The translations under genes and the position numbers were made by a program. Below are positions 15,757-22,313 of a stretch of 22,313 nt of DNA, one piece after another. How positions within the stretch are numbered: the first letter of the stretch is position 1; each line of letters begins with the position of its first letter. Below the pieces are notes generated by a model. That model searched no databases, had not been told where the DNA came from, and saw only the letters and a list, made by a program, of their open reading frames with translations. This stretch comes from an uncultured Gammaproteobacteria bacterium (GTDB taxonomy: Bacteria; Pseudomonadota; Gammaproteobacteria; Arenicellales; UBA868): assembly GCA_913051905.1 (NCBI GenBank), contig CAJXBY010000023.1:1-22313 (forward strand). Reading direction: 5' to 3'.

Positions 15757-16476
15757 TCACGGCGCAACCGACAGACCGTCGATACCGTGACGTTCGATCA
15801 ACTCAGCAACAAGACCGGATGCTTTGGCTTTTGCGACAAAGCCCCTAAGGTAAGCGCTGCTTGCCATACGCCCTGAGGGCGTACCGACTGCCTGTTGCAC
15901 CGCCGTGAACCGTCCGTCGAGCAGGCGGGCGTTGTCGATTTTCTGCACATCGCTCAGCAGTCTTGGCCGAAGACCCGCCAGGGCATCAAGGCCCTCACGC
16001 ACAAAAAGATCGTACGATGCATCCAGGCCGTTGGCGCGCACCAGCTCGGCATGCTCCAGATGCCGGCTGAGATAAAGGTCATAAGCGCTTCGTGCCGAAA
16101 CCGCGATGCGAACACCGGGCCGGTCGACGTCCGCGATGGCCTGAATGGGGGAATCGCCCAGGACCAGGTAAGTCGCCTCGATCTCGACGTAGGCCGGCGT
16201 GAATTCGATATGCTCGGCGCGGGCCGGTTCAGCGCCGATCAGGCCGATATCCCAGACCTTTTGCGTGACCGCATCGGCCAGTTCCCCAGGAGACTTGAAC
16301 GTTAGATAGACAACGTCCACGCCCAGATCGTCGGCGATGCAGGCGGCAAGATCCGGTGCAACCCCCTCCGGGTCGCCGTTTTCGCTGCGGCCGCTGACCA
16401 GAAGGAAATTCGACAGGTTGATCGCGGCACGCAGGATACCTGTCGGGGCGAGTTCAGACACAGGTGGGTTAGACAT
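15757..16476 (-). CDS. Substrate-binding-protein-like (SBP_bac_3) protein without signal peptide
   Basis: This is a 239-residue protein with the type II periplasmic amino-acid-binding fold (SBP_bac_3). The opening, PTGILRAAINLSNFLLVSG, followed by PEGVAPDLAACIADDLGVDV, WDIGLIGAEPARAEHIEFTPAYVEIEATYLV and DVDRPGVRIAVSARSAYDLYLSRHL, follows the family from the first strand through the hinge. There is no signal peptide or lipobox: the mature-domain sequence starts within about 10 residues of the ATG. No ABC permease or ATPase gene is nearby. It therefore probably works in the cytoplasm, either as a ligand-binding partner or as an enzyme, since this fold has given rise to cyclohexadienyl/arogenate dehydratases. 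The ATG at 16476 has a strong AAGGAG site 9 bases upstream. It lies 60 bases after the first amidase in the same orientation. Confidence 0.85.
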   Translation of the reverse strand: MSNPPVSELAPTGILRAAINLSNFLLVSGRSENGDPEGVAPDLAACIADDLGVDVVYLTFKSPGELADAVTQKVWDIGLIGAEPARAEHIEFTPAYVEIEATYLVLGDSPIQAIADVDRPGVRIAVSARSAYDLYLSRHLEHAELVRANGLDASYDLFVREGLDALAGLRPRLLSDVQKIDNARLLDGRFTAVQQAVGTPSGRMASSAYLRGFVAKAKASGLVAELIERHGIDGLSVAP

Positions 16477-16509
16477 TCAGGCTGCTCCTTCAGGCGATCC
16501 ATCATGCAT

Positions 16510-16526
16510 TGTATGTTGTAAATACA
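16510..16526. repeat. Short inverted repeat upstream of the binding-protein-like gene
   Basis: TGTAT-N7-ATACA lies in an A/T-rich island in the 60-base gap between an amidase gene and the binding-protein-like gene. The minus strand also reads TACAAT here, a near-consensus -10 element. An internal promoter with an operator is possible; the -35 is poor. Confidence 0.3.
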
Positions 16527-16536
16527 CTGGCGTCGT

Positions 16537-17985
16537 CTACACCCCTTGGGTCCCTGACAAAGCGGTGATGTCGGGTACGGGACGCCGGGTGGACTCGGTC
16601 TGCTGCAACAGTTTTTCGATCGACGCCGCAGTGGCCAGGGTGAAGGCGTCACTGTGCCGGCGCGGGCCGACCACCTGCATACCCATGGGTGTTTCGGTGT
16701 GGTCCAGGCCAACCGGGAGCAGTGTCACTGGATGACCGGTGAGGGTGATTGCAGAGGCGATACCCAGCCACTCGACATAGTTCTCTACTTTGTTTCCGTT
16801 GATCTCCTCGCAATAGAGCTGTTCGATGGGGAAAGGCGGCACCGCGTTGCCCGGACACAACAGCAGGTCGACATCCTCGAAAAAGCTCTGGAATTGACGG
16901 TAAAGGCGGGTCTGCTCTGCTGTTGCCCAGGCGATCTCTTCGGCAGTCATCTCCAGACCAGCCTGCACATTACCAGTGACATTCGGACCCAGCTTTTCGG
17001 GAAATCTCCGGTAGTTCTCCATCTGCCCAGCGAGGAAATGGACACCGCGAATGATCCAGAAGACCTCAAGCGCGCGGCTCATGTCCGGGTCGCGGCGCTC
17101 GCAGCTGTGAAAAGCTGACGCCACAGATTCGACGCGTTCGGCAAAAAGACGGGCGATGGTGTGATCCACCGGCACCGATCCCAGATCCGTCGACCAGGCT
17201 ACCCGTAGCCGGCTCAGGTCTACTTCGGCGAGCTGCGCAAAAGCCGCCGGCTCGACCGGACCCGCAAGCGGGTCACAGCCGAGATTTGAGGCCATAACGG
17301 AGAGCATGAGCGCGGCGTCGGGGACGTTGCGCGCCATGGGGCCCTGCACGTTATAGGTCGTCAGACCAATCACCCGGCGGTCCGAGGGAACCAGGCCCGG
17401 GGTGCCGCGGTGTGCCGCCACGCCACAGAACGAGGCCGGCGTCCGTAGAGAACCACCGGTGTCCGAGCCCGTTGCGATTGGCACCATTCCACAAGCCAGC
17501 GCGACGGCCGAACCGCCGGACGAACCGCCGCAGATTCTGGCAGGGTCGAATGGGTTGCCCGTGGGACCATAGACCCGGTTAGTGGTATTGGCACCGGCAC
17601 CGAATTCCGGTGTATTGGTCTTGCCCAGAACGATGGCCCCTGCCCGCCGGAGGTCAGCAATGATGCGCTCGTCCTGGGCTGGCACGAATTCAGCGTGCAG
17701 TTCGGAGCCGAAGGTTGTGCGAACACCTTCCGTGACGTTGAGGTCTTTTACGCCCAGGGGTAACCCGTGCAGAGGCCCCAGCCGATCGCCCTGCAGCACC
17801 GCTTTCTCAGCAGCTTTGGCTTCGTTCCGGGCGCGGTCGTAGCAGGCGGCGACCATGGCATTGAGCACAGGATTGACCTGACTGATCCGTGCCACACAGG
17901 AATCGACCAGTTCGACCGGCGACAGGGATTTGTTGCCGATCAGCCGTCTGGCCTGCAGCGCGGTCAGATCACAGGCTTCAGTCAC
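16537..17985 (-). CDS. Amidase-signature family amidase (second copy of tandem pair)
   Basis: This is a 482-residue amidase-signature hydrolase that cuts a C-N amide bond. The Ser-cisSer-Lys triad is complete: K80 in LGVKDLN, S155 in CGGSSGGSA and the nucleophile S179 in GSDTGGSLR, with the 24-residue spacing seen in fatty-acid amide hydrolase. After the triad it reads VAAHRGTPGLVP, where most relatives, including its neighbour, have an R-P-T-x-G form; this may alter the substrate pocket. There is no signal peptide. The GTG start at 17985 overlaps the stop of the upstream amidase by four bases (GTGA) and has a GAGGAG site, so the two are coupled. It is clearly a paralogue of the neighbour. 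GatA is unlikely, as there are no GatB/GatC genes. Confidence 0.92.
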   Translation of the reverse strand: MTEACDLTALQARRLIGNKSLSPVELVDSCVARISQVNPVLNAMVAACYDRARNEAKAAEKAVLQGDRLGPLHGLPLGVKDLNVTEGVRTTFGSELHAEFVPAQDERIIADLRRAGAIVLGKTNTPEFGAGANTTNRVYGPTGNPFDPARICGGSSGGSAVALACGMVPIATGSDTGGSLRTPASFCGVAAHRGTPGLVPSDRRVIGLTTYNVQGPMARNVPDAALMLSVMASNLGCDPLAGPVEPAAFAQLAEVDLSRLRVAWSTDLGSVPVDHTIARLFAERVESVASAFHSCERRDPDMSRALEVFWIIRGVHFLAGQMENYRRFPEKLGPNVTGNVQAGLEMTAEEIAWATAEQTRLYRQFQSFFEDVDLLLCPGNAVPPFPIEQLYCEEINGNKVENYVEWLGIASAITLTGHPVTLLPVGLDHTETPMGMQVVGPRRHSDAFTLATAASIEKLLQQTESTRRPVPDITALSGTQGV

Positions 17986-19442
17986 GATCCCGCTCCTCGC
18001 CGAACACCCTCGGTCAACTTGCGGAGATCCGGCGTGGGTCGTTCGAGATCAGGGTCGTTTGAGAACAGATCTTCCAGCGCTGCAGCCACCCCGAGCGTGA
18101 ACCAGTCGCCATGCATGGGACCCACCAGCTGCAGGCCAAATGGCATGCCGGTGTGATCGAGACCGCAGGGGATCGCCACACAGGGGTTGCCGGCCAGCGT
18201 GAGGGACGAGGTCAGCGCCGATGCATGCATATAGTTGTCCATGGGCAGGTCGTCGATTTTTGTCACGTTGCGCTGGCCTACGGCGGTGGGTGTGATCGGC
18301 TGACCCGGCGTGATGAGCAGGTCGTAGTCGTCAAACAGGGTCTGAAACTGACGGTAGAGCCGAGTGTGTTCGGCGTGCGCCCAGCCGATCTCCTCCGCGG
18401 TCAGCTTCAGACCCGACTCCACATTGACAACGATATTCGGTCCGAGTTCATCGCTCCTGTTGCGGTAGTGATCCAGGTGTTCGACCAGAAAATTCACTCC
18501 ACGCAGAATCCAGAACACATCGAGTGCCGTGTCCAGCACCGGGTCGTGAAACTCACAGCGTCTGAAAACACCCGTGAACTTCTGAAGCCTTTCCATAAAT
18601 ATCCTGCGGATCGCGGACTCAACTGGTGCGAAGCCAAGATCGGCGCTGACCGCGACGCGCAGCCTGGACAGATCAACCTGCGGCAACTCGCGGTAATCAC
18701 CGCCTGGCACGTGGAATGACATCGGATCCTGGGCGTGGTCGCCGGCCATGACCGAGAGCATCAGGGCACAGTCTCCAGCTGTGCGGGCCATCGGACCCTG
18801 GACACTGAAATTGGTCATCCCGACGCGACGGCTGTTCGAGGGCACCAGCCCCGTGGTCGGTCGAATTGCGCTGACGCCGGAGAACGTCGCTGGCTTGCGC
18901 AGACTCCCGCCGCTGTCCGATCCCGTACAGAGCGGCAGCATGCCGCAGGCGAGCGCCACACCGGACCCCCCTGACGAACCGCCACAGGCGCGGGAGGGAT
19001 CAAACGCATTCCCGGTGTAACCGTGAATCGGATTGACCGTGGTATTGCCCCCGGCACCGAACTCGGGTGTCGCCGTCTTGCCCACGACGATGGCGCCGGC
19101 CTGGCGTAATCTTGCCACCAGCAGCTCGTCCTGGTCCGGCACGTGATCCCGGTACAACGGTGATCCGTATGTCGTAACCAGGCCCGCTGTGTCCTCCAGG
19201 TCCTTGACACCAACCGGCAAGCCGAAAAGCGGGGAGAGTTCCTGGCCGTTCATCAGGCGCTCCGTCTGTTCCCGTGCCTCTTCCCGTGCACGTTCGTAAC
19301 AGGTGGCCACCACAGCGTTGACGCTGGGATTGACCTGCTCGATGCGCGCGATACACGATTCCAGCAGTTCTTCGGGTGACAGCGACCGTGATCCGATCAA
19401 GCGGCGGGCTTCAACTGCATTCAGATCGCAGGGGTTGTTCAT
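17982..19442 (-). CDS. Amidase-signature family amidase (first copy of tandem pair)
   Basis: This is a 486-residue amidase-signature hydrolase and first gene of the minus-strand block. Triad residues are K80 (PVGVKDLED), S156 (CGGSSGGSG) and S180 (GSDSGGSLR); SAIRPTTGLVP follows in the canonical form. The N-termini of the two paralogues align closely (CDLxAxxARRLIGxxSLSPxEL), and both end with a similar GLDHTxxPxGxQxVGP segment, indicating an old duplication with later divergence. Possible substrates include aliphatic or aryl amides or N-acyl or ureido compounds; none is indicated. The ATG at 19442 has no obvious ribosome-binding site, though a plausible promoter lies 43-71 bases upstream. 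The gene overlaps the following amidase by four bases. It is divergent from the PPOX-like gene. Confidence 0.92.
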   Translation of the reverse strand: MNNPCDLNAVEARRLIGSRSLSPEELLESCIARIEQVNPSVNAVVATCYERAREEAREQTERLMNGQELSPLFGLPVGVKDLEDTAGLVTTYGSPLYRDHVPDQDELLVARLRQAGAIVVGKTATPEFGAGGNTTVNPIHGYTGNAFDPSRACGGSSGGSGVALACGMLPLCTGSDSGGSLRKPATFSGVSAIRPTTGLVPSNSRRVGMTNFSVQGPMARTAGDCALMLSVMAGDHAQDPMSFHVPGGDYRELPQVDLSRLRVAVSADLGFAPVESAIRRIFMERLQKFTGVFRRCEFHDPVLDTALDVFWILRGVNFLVEHLDHYRNRSDELGPNIVVNVESGLKLTAEEIGWAHAEHTRLYRQFQTLFDDYDLLITPGQPITPTAVGQRNVTKIDDLPMDNYMHASALTSSLTLAGNPCVAIPCGLDHTGMPFGLQLVGPMHGDWFTLGVAAALEDLFSNDPDLERPTPDLRKLTEGVRRGAGS

Positions 19443-19484
19443 TTGGATCGATCGAGGCGCTAACGGATGGATGAACAGCCCCAG

Positions 19485-19513
19485 AGCATAAACACCTCAT
19501 ATAGCGAGCGCAA
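19485..19513 (-). promoter_or_regulatory. Candidate sigma-70 promoter for the amidase-led operon
   Basis: On the minus strand, TTGCGC (19513-19508) and TATGCT (19490-19485) are separated by exactly 17 bases; each matches 4 of 6 consensus positions. Transcription would start about 36 bases before the first amidase ATG. This is the best-placed promoter seen upstream of the six-gene block, though moderate in quality. Confidence 0.4.
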
Positions 19514-19571
19514 TTCAGTCAGCCACCCATGGTAGATTTGTTGGATCAACTGACTCGGCGATGCCCTGGCA

Positions 19572-19997
19572 TTGAAAGACAGCGAGCTCAAATTTCTGGA
19601 TCACGGACGGGTCGCCCGCTTCGCGACGGTCGGCGCTGACGGTCAGCCTCACGTTGTGCCGATCTGCTACGCCGTAGCGGACGGCACGGCCTACTTCACC
19701 ATCGACGAAAAACCCAAGCAGCCGGATGTCAAAGCACTCAAGCGGATTCGAAACCTGCAGCAAAACTCGCGTGCTGCACTGGTCGTCGACCGCTATGACG
19801 GCGACTGGACACGGCTCGGCTGGGTCATGCTGCAGGGCGAAGGCACGGTTATTTTGAGCGGCGACGAACACGCAAACGCACAGCGGTTGCTGAAGACGCG
19901 TTATCCGCAGCTCGCCGGCATGAAGATAGACGAACTTCCGGTGATCGCCATTCGCATCGAGCGTGTGATCAGCTGGGGTAATCTGGATACGGACTGA
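19572..19997 (+). CDS. PPOX-class split-barrel flavin/deazaflavin-binding protein
   Basis: This is a 141-residue split-barrel protein of the pyridoxamine-phosphate-oxidase-like superfamily. HGRVARFATVGADGQPHVVPICYAVADGTAYFTIDEKPKQ is the typical opening, with RNLQQNSRAALVVDRYDGDWTRLGWVMLQGEG in the second half. It resembles the group named 'PPOX class probable F420-dependent enzyme' (TIGR03668), but in an organism that may not make F420 the ligand could be FMN or another cofactor. It may reduce or bind a small flavin-type substrate; the true role is unknown. The start is TTG at 19572; an in-frame stop at 19551 limits extension and no ATG is available before the conserved region. The ribosome-binding site is weak. 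The DUF1989 gene is 67 bases downstream. Confidence 0.8.
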   Translation: MKDSELKFLDHGRVARFATVGADGQPHVVPICYAVADGTAYFTIDEKPKQPDVKALKRIRNLQQNSRAALVVDRYDGDWTRLGWVMLQGEGTVILSGDEHANAQRLLKTRYPQLAGMKIDELPVIAIRIERVISWGNLDTD

Positions 19998-20064
19998 TCT
20001 CCAGGTGCTAGACTTACATCAAAGGCCATAGAGCGAGTAAGGCCTGATCACAAGGAGATCGATT

Positions 20065-20670
20065 ATGAGCAGTGAGATCGTTGCCATTCCCGCGCGCAGC
20101 GGTAAAGCAGTGTCCCTCCGACAGGGACAGGCGGTTAAAGTCATCAATACCCACGGCGAGCAGGTGGTGGATACCTGGGCCTTCAATTCAGCCGATAGGG
20201 ACGAATTCATGTCGATGGATGCGACCCGGGCGACCCTGGTCAAACTGCGGGCAGAGACTGGCGACAGTTACTACTCGAACCGGCGCCGGCCCATCCTCAC
20301 GGTCATCGAGGACACCTCACCCGGCATACACGATACCCTGATGGCGGCCTGTGACAATGAACGTTACGGACTCCTCGGCTGCACCGAATACCACGATAAC
20401 TGTGCCGACAACCTGCGTGCAGGCCTTAAGGCGCTCGGCGCAGAGGCCCGCTGGATTCCGTCGCCGCTGAATCTTTTCATGAACATTCCATGGACCCAGG
20501 AAGGCGGCCTGTCATTCGAGGCGCCGGTGACCAAACCCGGTGATTTTGTGGTTCTACGCGCAGAACAGGATGTCATCGTCGCCTTTTCGGCCTGCCCCCA
20601 GGATATCCTGCCGATCAACGGACGGCACACGAAACCGACCGAGGCCCACTTTGAAGTCACCGACGCCTAA
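20065..20670 (+). CDS. DUF1989 (urea-carboxylase-associated) family protein
   Basis: This is a 201-residue DUF1989 protein. Its typical features are GQAVKVINTHGEQVVDTWAF near residue 21, an SPGIHDTLMAACDNERY segment near 85, and C-terminal CPQDILPINGRHTKP at about 177. CTEYHDNCADN (106-116) and C177 hold likely metal-binding cysteine and histidine residues, which is inference. Members often sit next to urea or guanidine carboxylase genes, and paired DUF1989 proteins have been shown to be carboxyguanidine deiminases. Here it is a single copy with no carboxylase, urease or allophanate hydrolase in the window, so that role is not supported. The ATG at 20065 has a strong AAGGAG site. It follows the PPOX-like gene and is convergent with the MFS transporter. 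Confidence 0.87.
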   Translation: MSSEIVAIPARSGKAVSLRQGQAVKVINTHGEQVVDTWAFNSADRDEFMSMDATRATLVKLRAETGDSYYSNRRRPILTVIEDTSPGIHDTLMAACDNERYGLLGCTEYHDNCADNLRAGLKALGAEARWIPSPLNLFMNIPWTQEGGLSFEAPVTKPGDFVVLRAEQDVIVAFSACPQDILPINGRHTKPTEAHFEVTDA

Positions 20671-20875
20671 CACCGGTAGCGGCGTAATGCTGGACACGCT
20701 TTAAAGGTGCAGTTTGCAATGTAGTGGTCGTTGATACGCCCCTTCCGCATGTCGAGTTCCTGAGGTCCTGCGTGCAATTTTCTAACCGTCAGAACGGCTC
20801 ACCACTGTCCCCCAATATGCACGGGCCACCCACTTCTTTAAATGGGAACGGTCACGACTGACCAAAACTTGTAGA
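20671..20875. other. Intergenic region, 205 bases, between convergent genes
   Basis: I see no open reading frame or RNA gene here. A small inverted repeat, GGTCA-CGAC-TGACC at 20850-20863, is followed on the plus strand by AAAACTT and flanked on the minus strand by no U-run, so it is a weak terminator candidate at most. Confidence 0.5.
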
Positions 20876-22096
20876 TCAGTCAGTCGGCGTATCGGATGCC
20901 TCTGTGTAGCGACCAGTCCACAGAATCAGAATCAGAGAAACCGTGCCGAGCACCATGAAGCCCGTAATCATGGGCAGAACGGTACCGTCAAAAGCACGCC
21001 CTATCGGTACGCCGAGCAGAAACGAGATGAACGATGACAGGAAGCCGACCAGGGCAGCTCCCAGTCCGGCAATCTTTCCCAGCGGCTCCATGGCCAGCGC
21101 GTTGATATTGCCGATCACAAGACCGATACCCAGGAAACACAACCCTCCCCACAGCATGAACGACAGAAGTCCGGGCGTATCGACGGAAAGACAGAATACC
21201 AGGTATACCGTCGATACCAGCGCGGCAAAAGCCATCGCCAGACTGACGATGATCTTCATCCCGAACCGAACCACGATACGGGCGTTGATGAGTGAGGCAA
21301 CCCCGAAAAAGACCGCCAGTACCGCAAAGTAAAATGGGAACTGATCGCCGACCCCGAACACATCCTGAAAGATCTGCTGTACCGAACTTAGAAACCCGAC
21401 AAACGCACCGAACATGGCCCCCATCGCCAGGGTGTATCCGACCGCGACCCGGCTGCGACAGACGGTCATAAATCCCGCCGCCAGCGCCGCAAATTTCAGA
21501 GGGTGGCGGCCCGATACGGGCAGTGTCTCCGGCTGTCTGATCACCAGCCAGAACAGCGCGATAAACCCGGTCAGGAAAAACGTGCCAAAAATATAACGCC
21601 AGTTAGCGACCCAAAGTATCACCTGGCCGACTGCCGGTGCGATGATCGGCACGAGGATAAATATGCTCATGGATATGGACATGATTCTGGCCATTGCCCG
21701 GCCCGAATAGAGGTCCCGCACCATGGAAACCGTCACAGTCCGCGGCCCTGCCGCCCCCAGCCCCTGAAGTAGTCGCCCGATCATCAGCACGGAAAAACTC
21801 TGGGCGACCACCGACACCAGGCATCCAAACAGAAACAAGGCGAGCCCGGCGACGATCACGCGTTTTCGGCCAAACGTATCAGACAGCGGTCCGAACAATA
21901 ACTGGCCAAAGGCATTGCCGAGAAAAAAGACCCCGATAACCAGCTGGGCATCGTTCCGGTCGGCGACACCAAGGTCATTGGCAATCTCGCCCATGGCTGG
22001 CAGCATGGCGTCTATAGACAGTGCTACCAGACTGAAGAGCAACGCGGCGAGAGAGGCGAATTCAGCGATGCTGAGTCGGTTGGGTGGCGGGTTCAT
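20876..22096 (-). CDS. MFS multidrug transporter, Bcr/CflA family
   Basis: This is a 406-residue major facilitator with about twelve hydrophobic segments, acting as a proton-driven exporter in the inner membrane. The Bcr/CflA pattern is clear: SIDAMLPAMGEIANDLGV after the first helix, motif A as GPLSDTFGRKRVIVAG (about residue 69-84), and RLLQGLGAAGPRTVTVSMVRDLYSG for motif C. The motif-C-like stretch carries a PRT sequence rather than the more common G-rich form. Family members export drugs, bicyclomycin, sulfonamides or cysteine-pathway compounds; the cargo here is unknown. The ATG at 22096 lacks an obvious ribosome-binding site. It may export a product of the neighbouring catabolic genes, but it is convergent to the DUF1989 gene and not in its operon. 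Confidence 0.92.
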   Translation of the reverse strand: MNPPPNRLSIAEFASLAALLFSLVALSIDAMLPAMGEIANDLGVADRNDAQLVIGVFFLGNAFGQLLFGPLSDTFGRKRVIVAGLALFLFGCLVSVVAQSFSVLMIGRLLQGLGAAGPRTVTVSMVRDLYSGRAMARIMSISMSIFILVPIIAPAVGQVILWVANWRYIFGTFFLTGFIALFWLVIRQPETLPVSGRHPLKFAALAAGFMTVCRSRVAVGYTLAMGAMFGAFVGFLSSVQQIFQDVFGVGDQFPFYFAVLAVFFGVASLINARIVVRFGMKIIVSLAMAFAALVSTVYLVFCLSVDTPGLLSFMLWGGLCFLGIGLVIGNINALAMEPLGKIAGLGAALVGFLSSFISFLLGVPIGRAFDGTVLPMITGFMVLGTVSLILILWTGRYTEASDTPTD

Positions 22097-22161
22097 GCAG
22101 TTAGGGCATTTCGTGTGATGGATCAGGGGTTTCTCTGCGGAAAGCCAGGGTCAACAGAAAG

Positions 22162-22189
22162 GAGGCCCCGACGAAACCGACGGGGCCTC
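22162..22189 (-). terminator. Rho-independent terminator-like hairpin
   Basis: Nine-base perfect arms GAGGCCCCG (22162-22170) and CGGGGCCTC (22181-22189) enclose a 10-base loop. On the minus strand the stem is followed by CCTTTCTGTT, a moderately U-rich tail; on the plus strand there is no T-run. It therefore most likely ends the partial minus-strand gene at the right edge, about 50 bases after its stop, before the MFS gene. Confidence 0.7.
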
Positions 22190-22239
22190 ACTACACTTTA
22201 GAAAAACGCCTGGGCGGGTATTAAAATCTGCGCCGATTA

Positions 22240-22313
22240 TCACACAACCCCATTGCGTACGAACGGATAGATCCGCATCTGGTCCTGCTGAGGGTCAGCT
22301 TCTGCGAACGCCG
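22240..22313 (-). CDS. C-terminal end of an unidentified gene (cut by window edge)
   Basis: The last 23 codons and a TGA (plus-strand 22240-22242) of a minus-strand frame run off the right edge, reading AFAEADPQQDQMRIYPFVR and then NGVV. Of the three minus-strand frames I favour this one, because its stop is about 50 bases before a good hairpin terminator in the right direction and the residues look protein-like. I do not recognise the family. The two outermost bases are part of a codon that continues beyond the window. Confidence 0.5.
   Translation of the reverse strand, partial: AFAEADPQQDQMRIYPFVRNGVV

Noticed and set aside
19572..19997. Firm F420-dependent reductase assignment
   Set aside because: The family name implies F420, but nothing in the window shows that the organism makes F420.
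19998..20064. Guanidine or other riboswitch before the DUF1989 gene
   Set aside because: The gap is only 67 bases and lacks a recognisable aptamer; it contains just a weak AGGCC/GGCCT pair and a ribosome-binding site.
1..22313. Mobile element, CRISPR array, tRNA or phage genes
   Set aside because: I saw no transposase or integrase, no regularly spaced repeats and no tRNA-like cloverleaf; base composition looks even across the window by eye.

Overview
The window is a GC-rich, tightly packed bacterial chromosome segment of about 22.3 kb. It carries seventeen complete protein genes and one partial gene at each edge. I see no rRNA, tRNA, CRISPR array, transposase or integrase. The gene content is catabolic and oxidative: zinc alcohol dehydrogenase, Baeyer-Villiger monooxygenase, PhyH dioxygenase, amidases, a molybdenum oxidoreductase, a DUF1989 protein and a Bcr/CflA-type exporter. 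This, with the base composition, suggests a metabolically versatile (possibly environmental or marine) proteobacterium. That taxonomic guess is inference only; there is no phylogenetic marker gene here.

Left region (1-5667). It begins with the 3' part of a zinc-type alcohol dehydrogenase, followed on the same strand by a flavin Baeyer-Villiger monooxygenase. Next come a minus-strand alpha/beta hydrolase of the kynurenine-formamidase/BD-FAE type, a plus-strand threonine/serine dehydratase-like PLP enzyme, and a minus-strand class III aminotransferase resembling glutamate-1-semialdehyde aminomutase. The strands alternate, so this looks like small separate transcription units rather than one operon.

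Central region (about 5700-10850). This holds a complete nickel-pincer nucleotide (NPN) system. larC, larE and larB, the cofactor-building genes, form a tight plus-strand operon. larA, the nickel-dependent 2-hydroxyacid racemase/epimerase, follows on the same strand from its own promoter region. A minus-strand aldo/keto reductase lies between the two parts and diverges from larA. The larA/reductase intergenic region has a perfect palindrome abutting a consensus TATAAT.

Right-central region (10907-19442). Six minus-strand genes run in one direction: two overlapping amidase-signature amidases, a substrate-binding-protein-like protein without a signal peptide, a stand-alone MetE catalytic-domain protein, a solitary cytoplasmic molybdopterin oxidoreductase, and a PhyH-family dioxygenase. 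The order suggests an operon for breaking down an unidentified amide- or methyl-containing compound. It is the best candidate here for an undescribed pathway.

Right region (19443-22313). A small PPOX-type flavin-reductase-like protein and a DUF1989 (urea-carboxylase-associated) protein run on the plus strand. A convergent minus-strand MFS drug-resistance-type transporter follows, then a hairpin terminator and the last 23 codons of another minus-strand gene.
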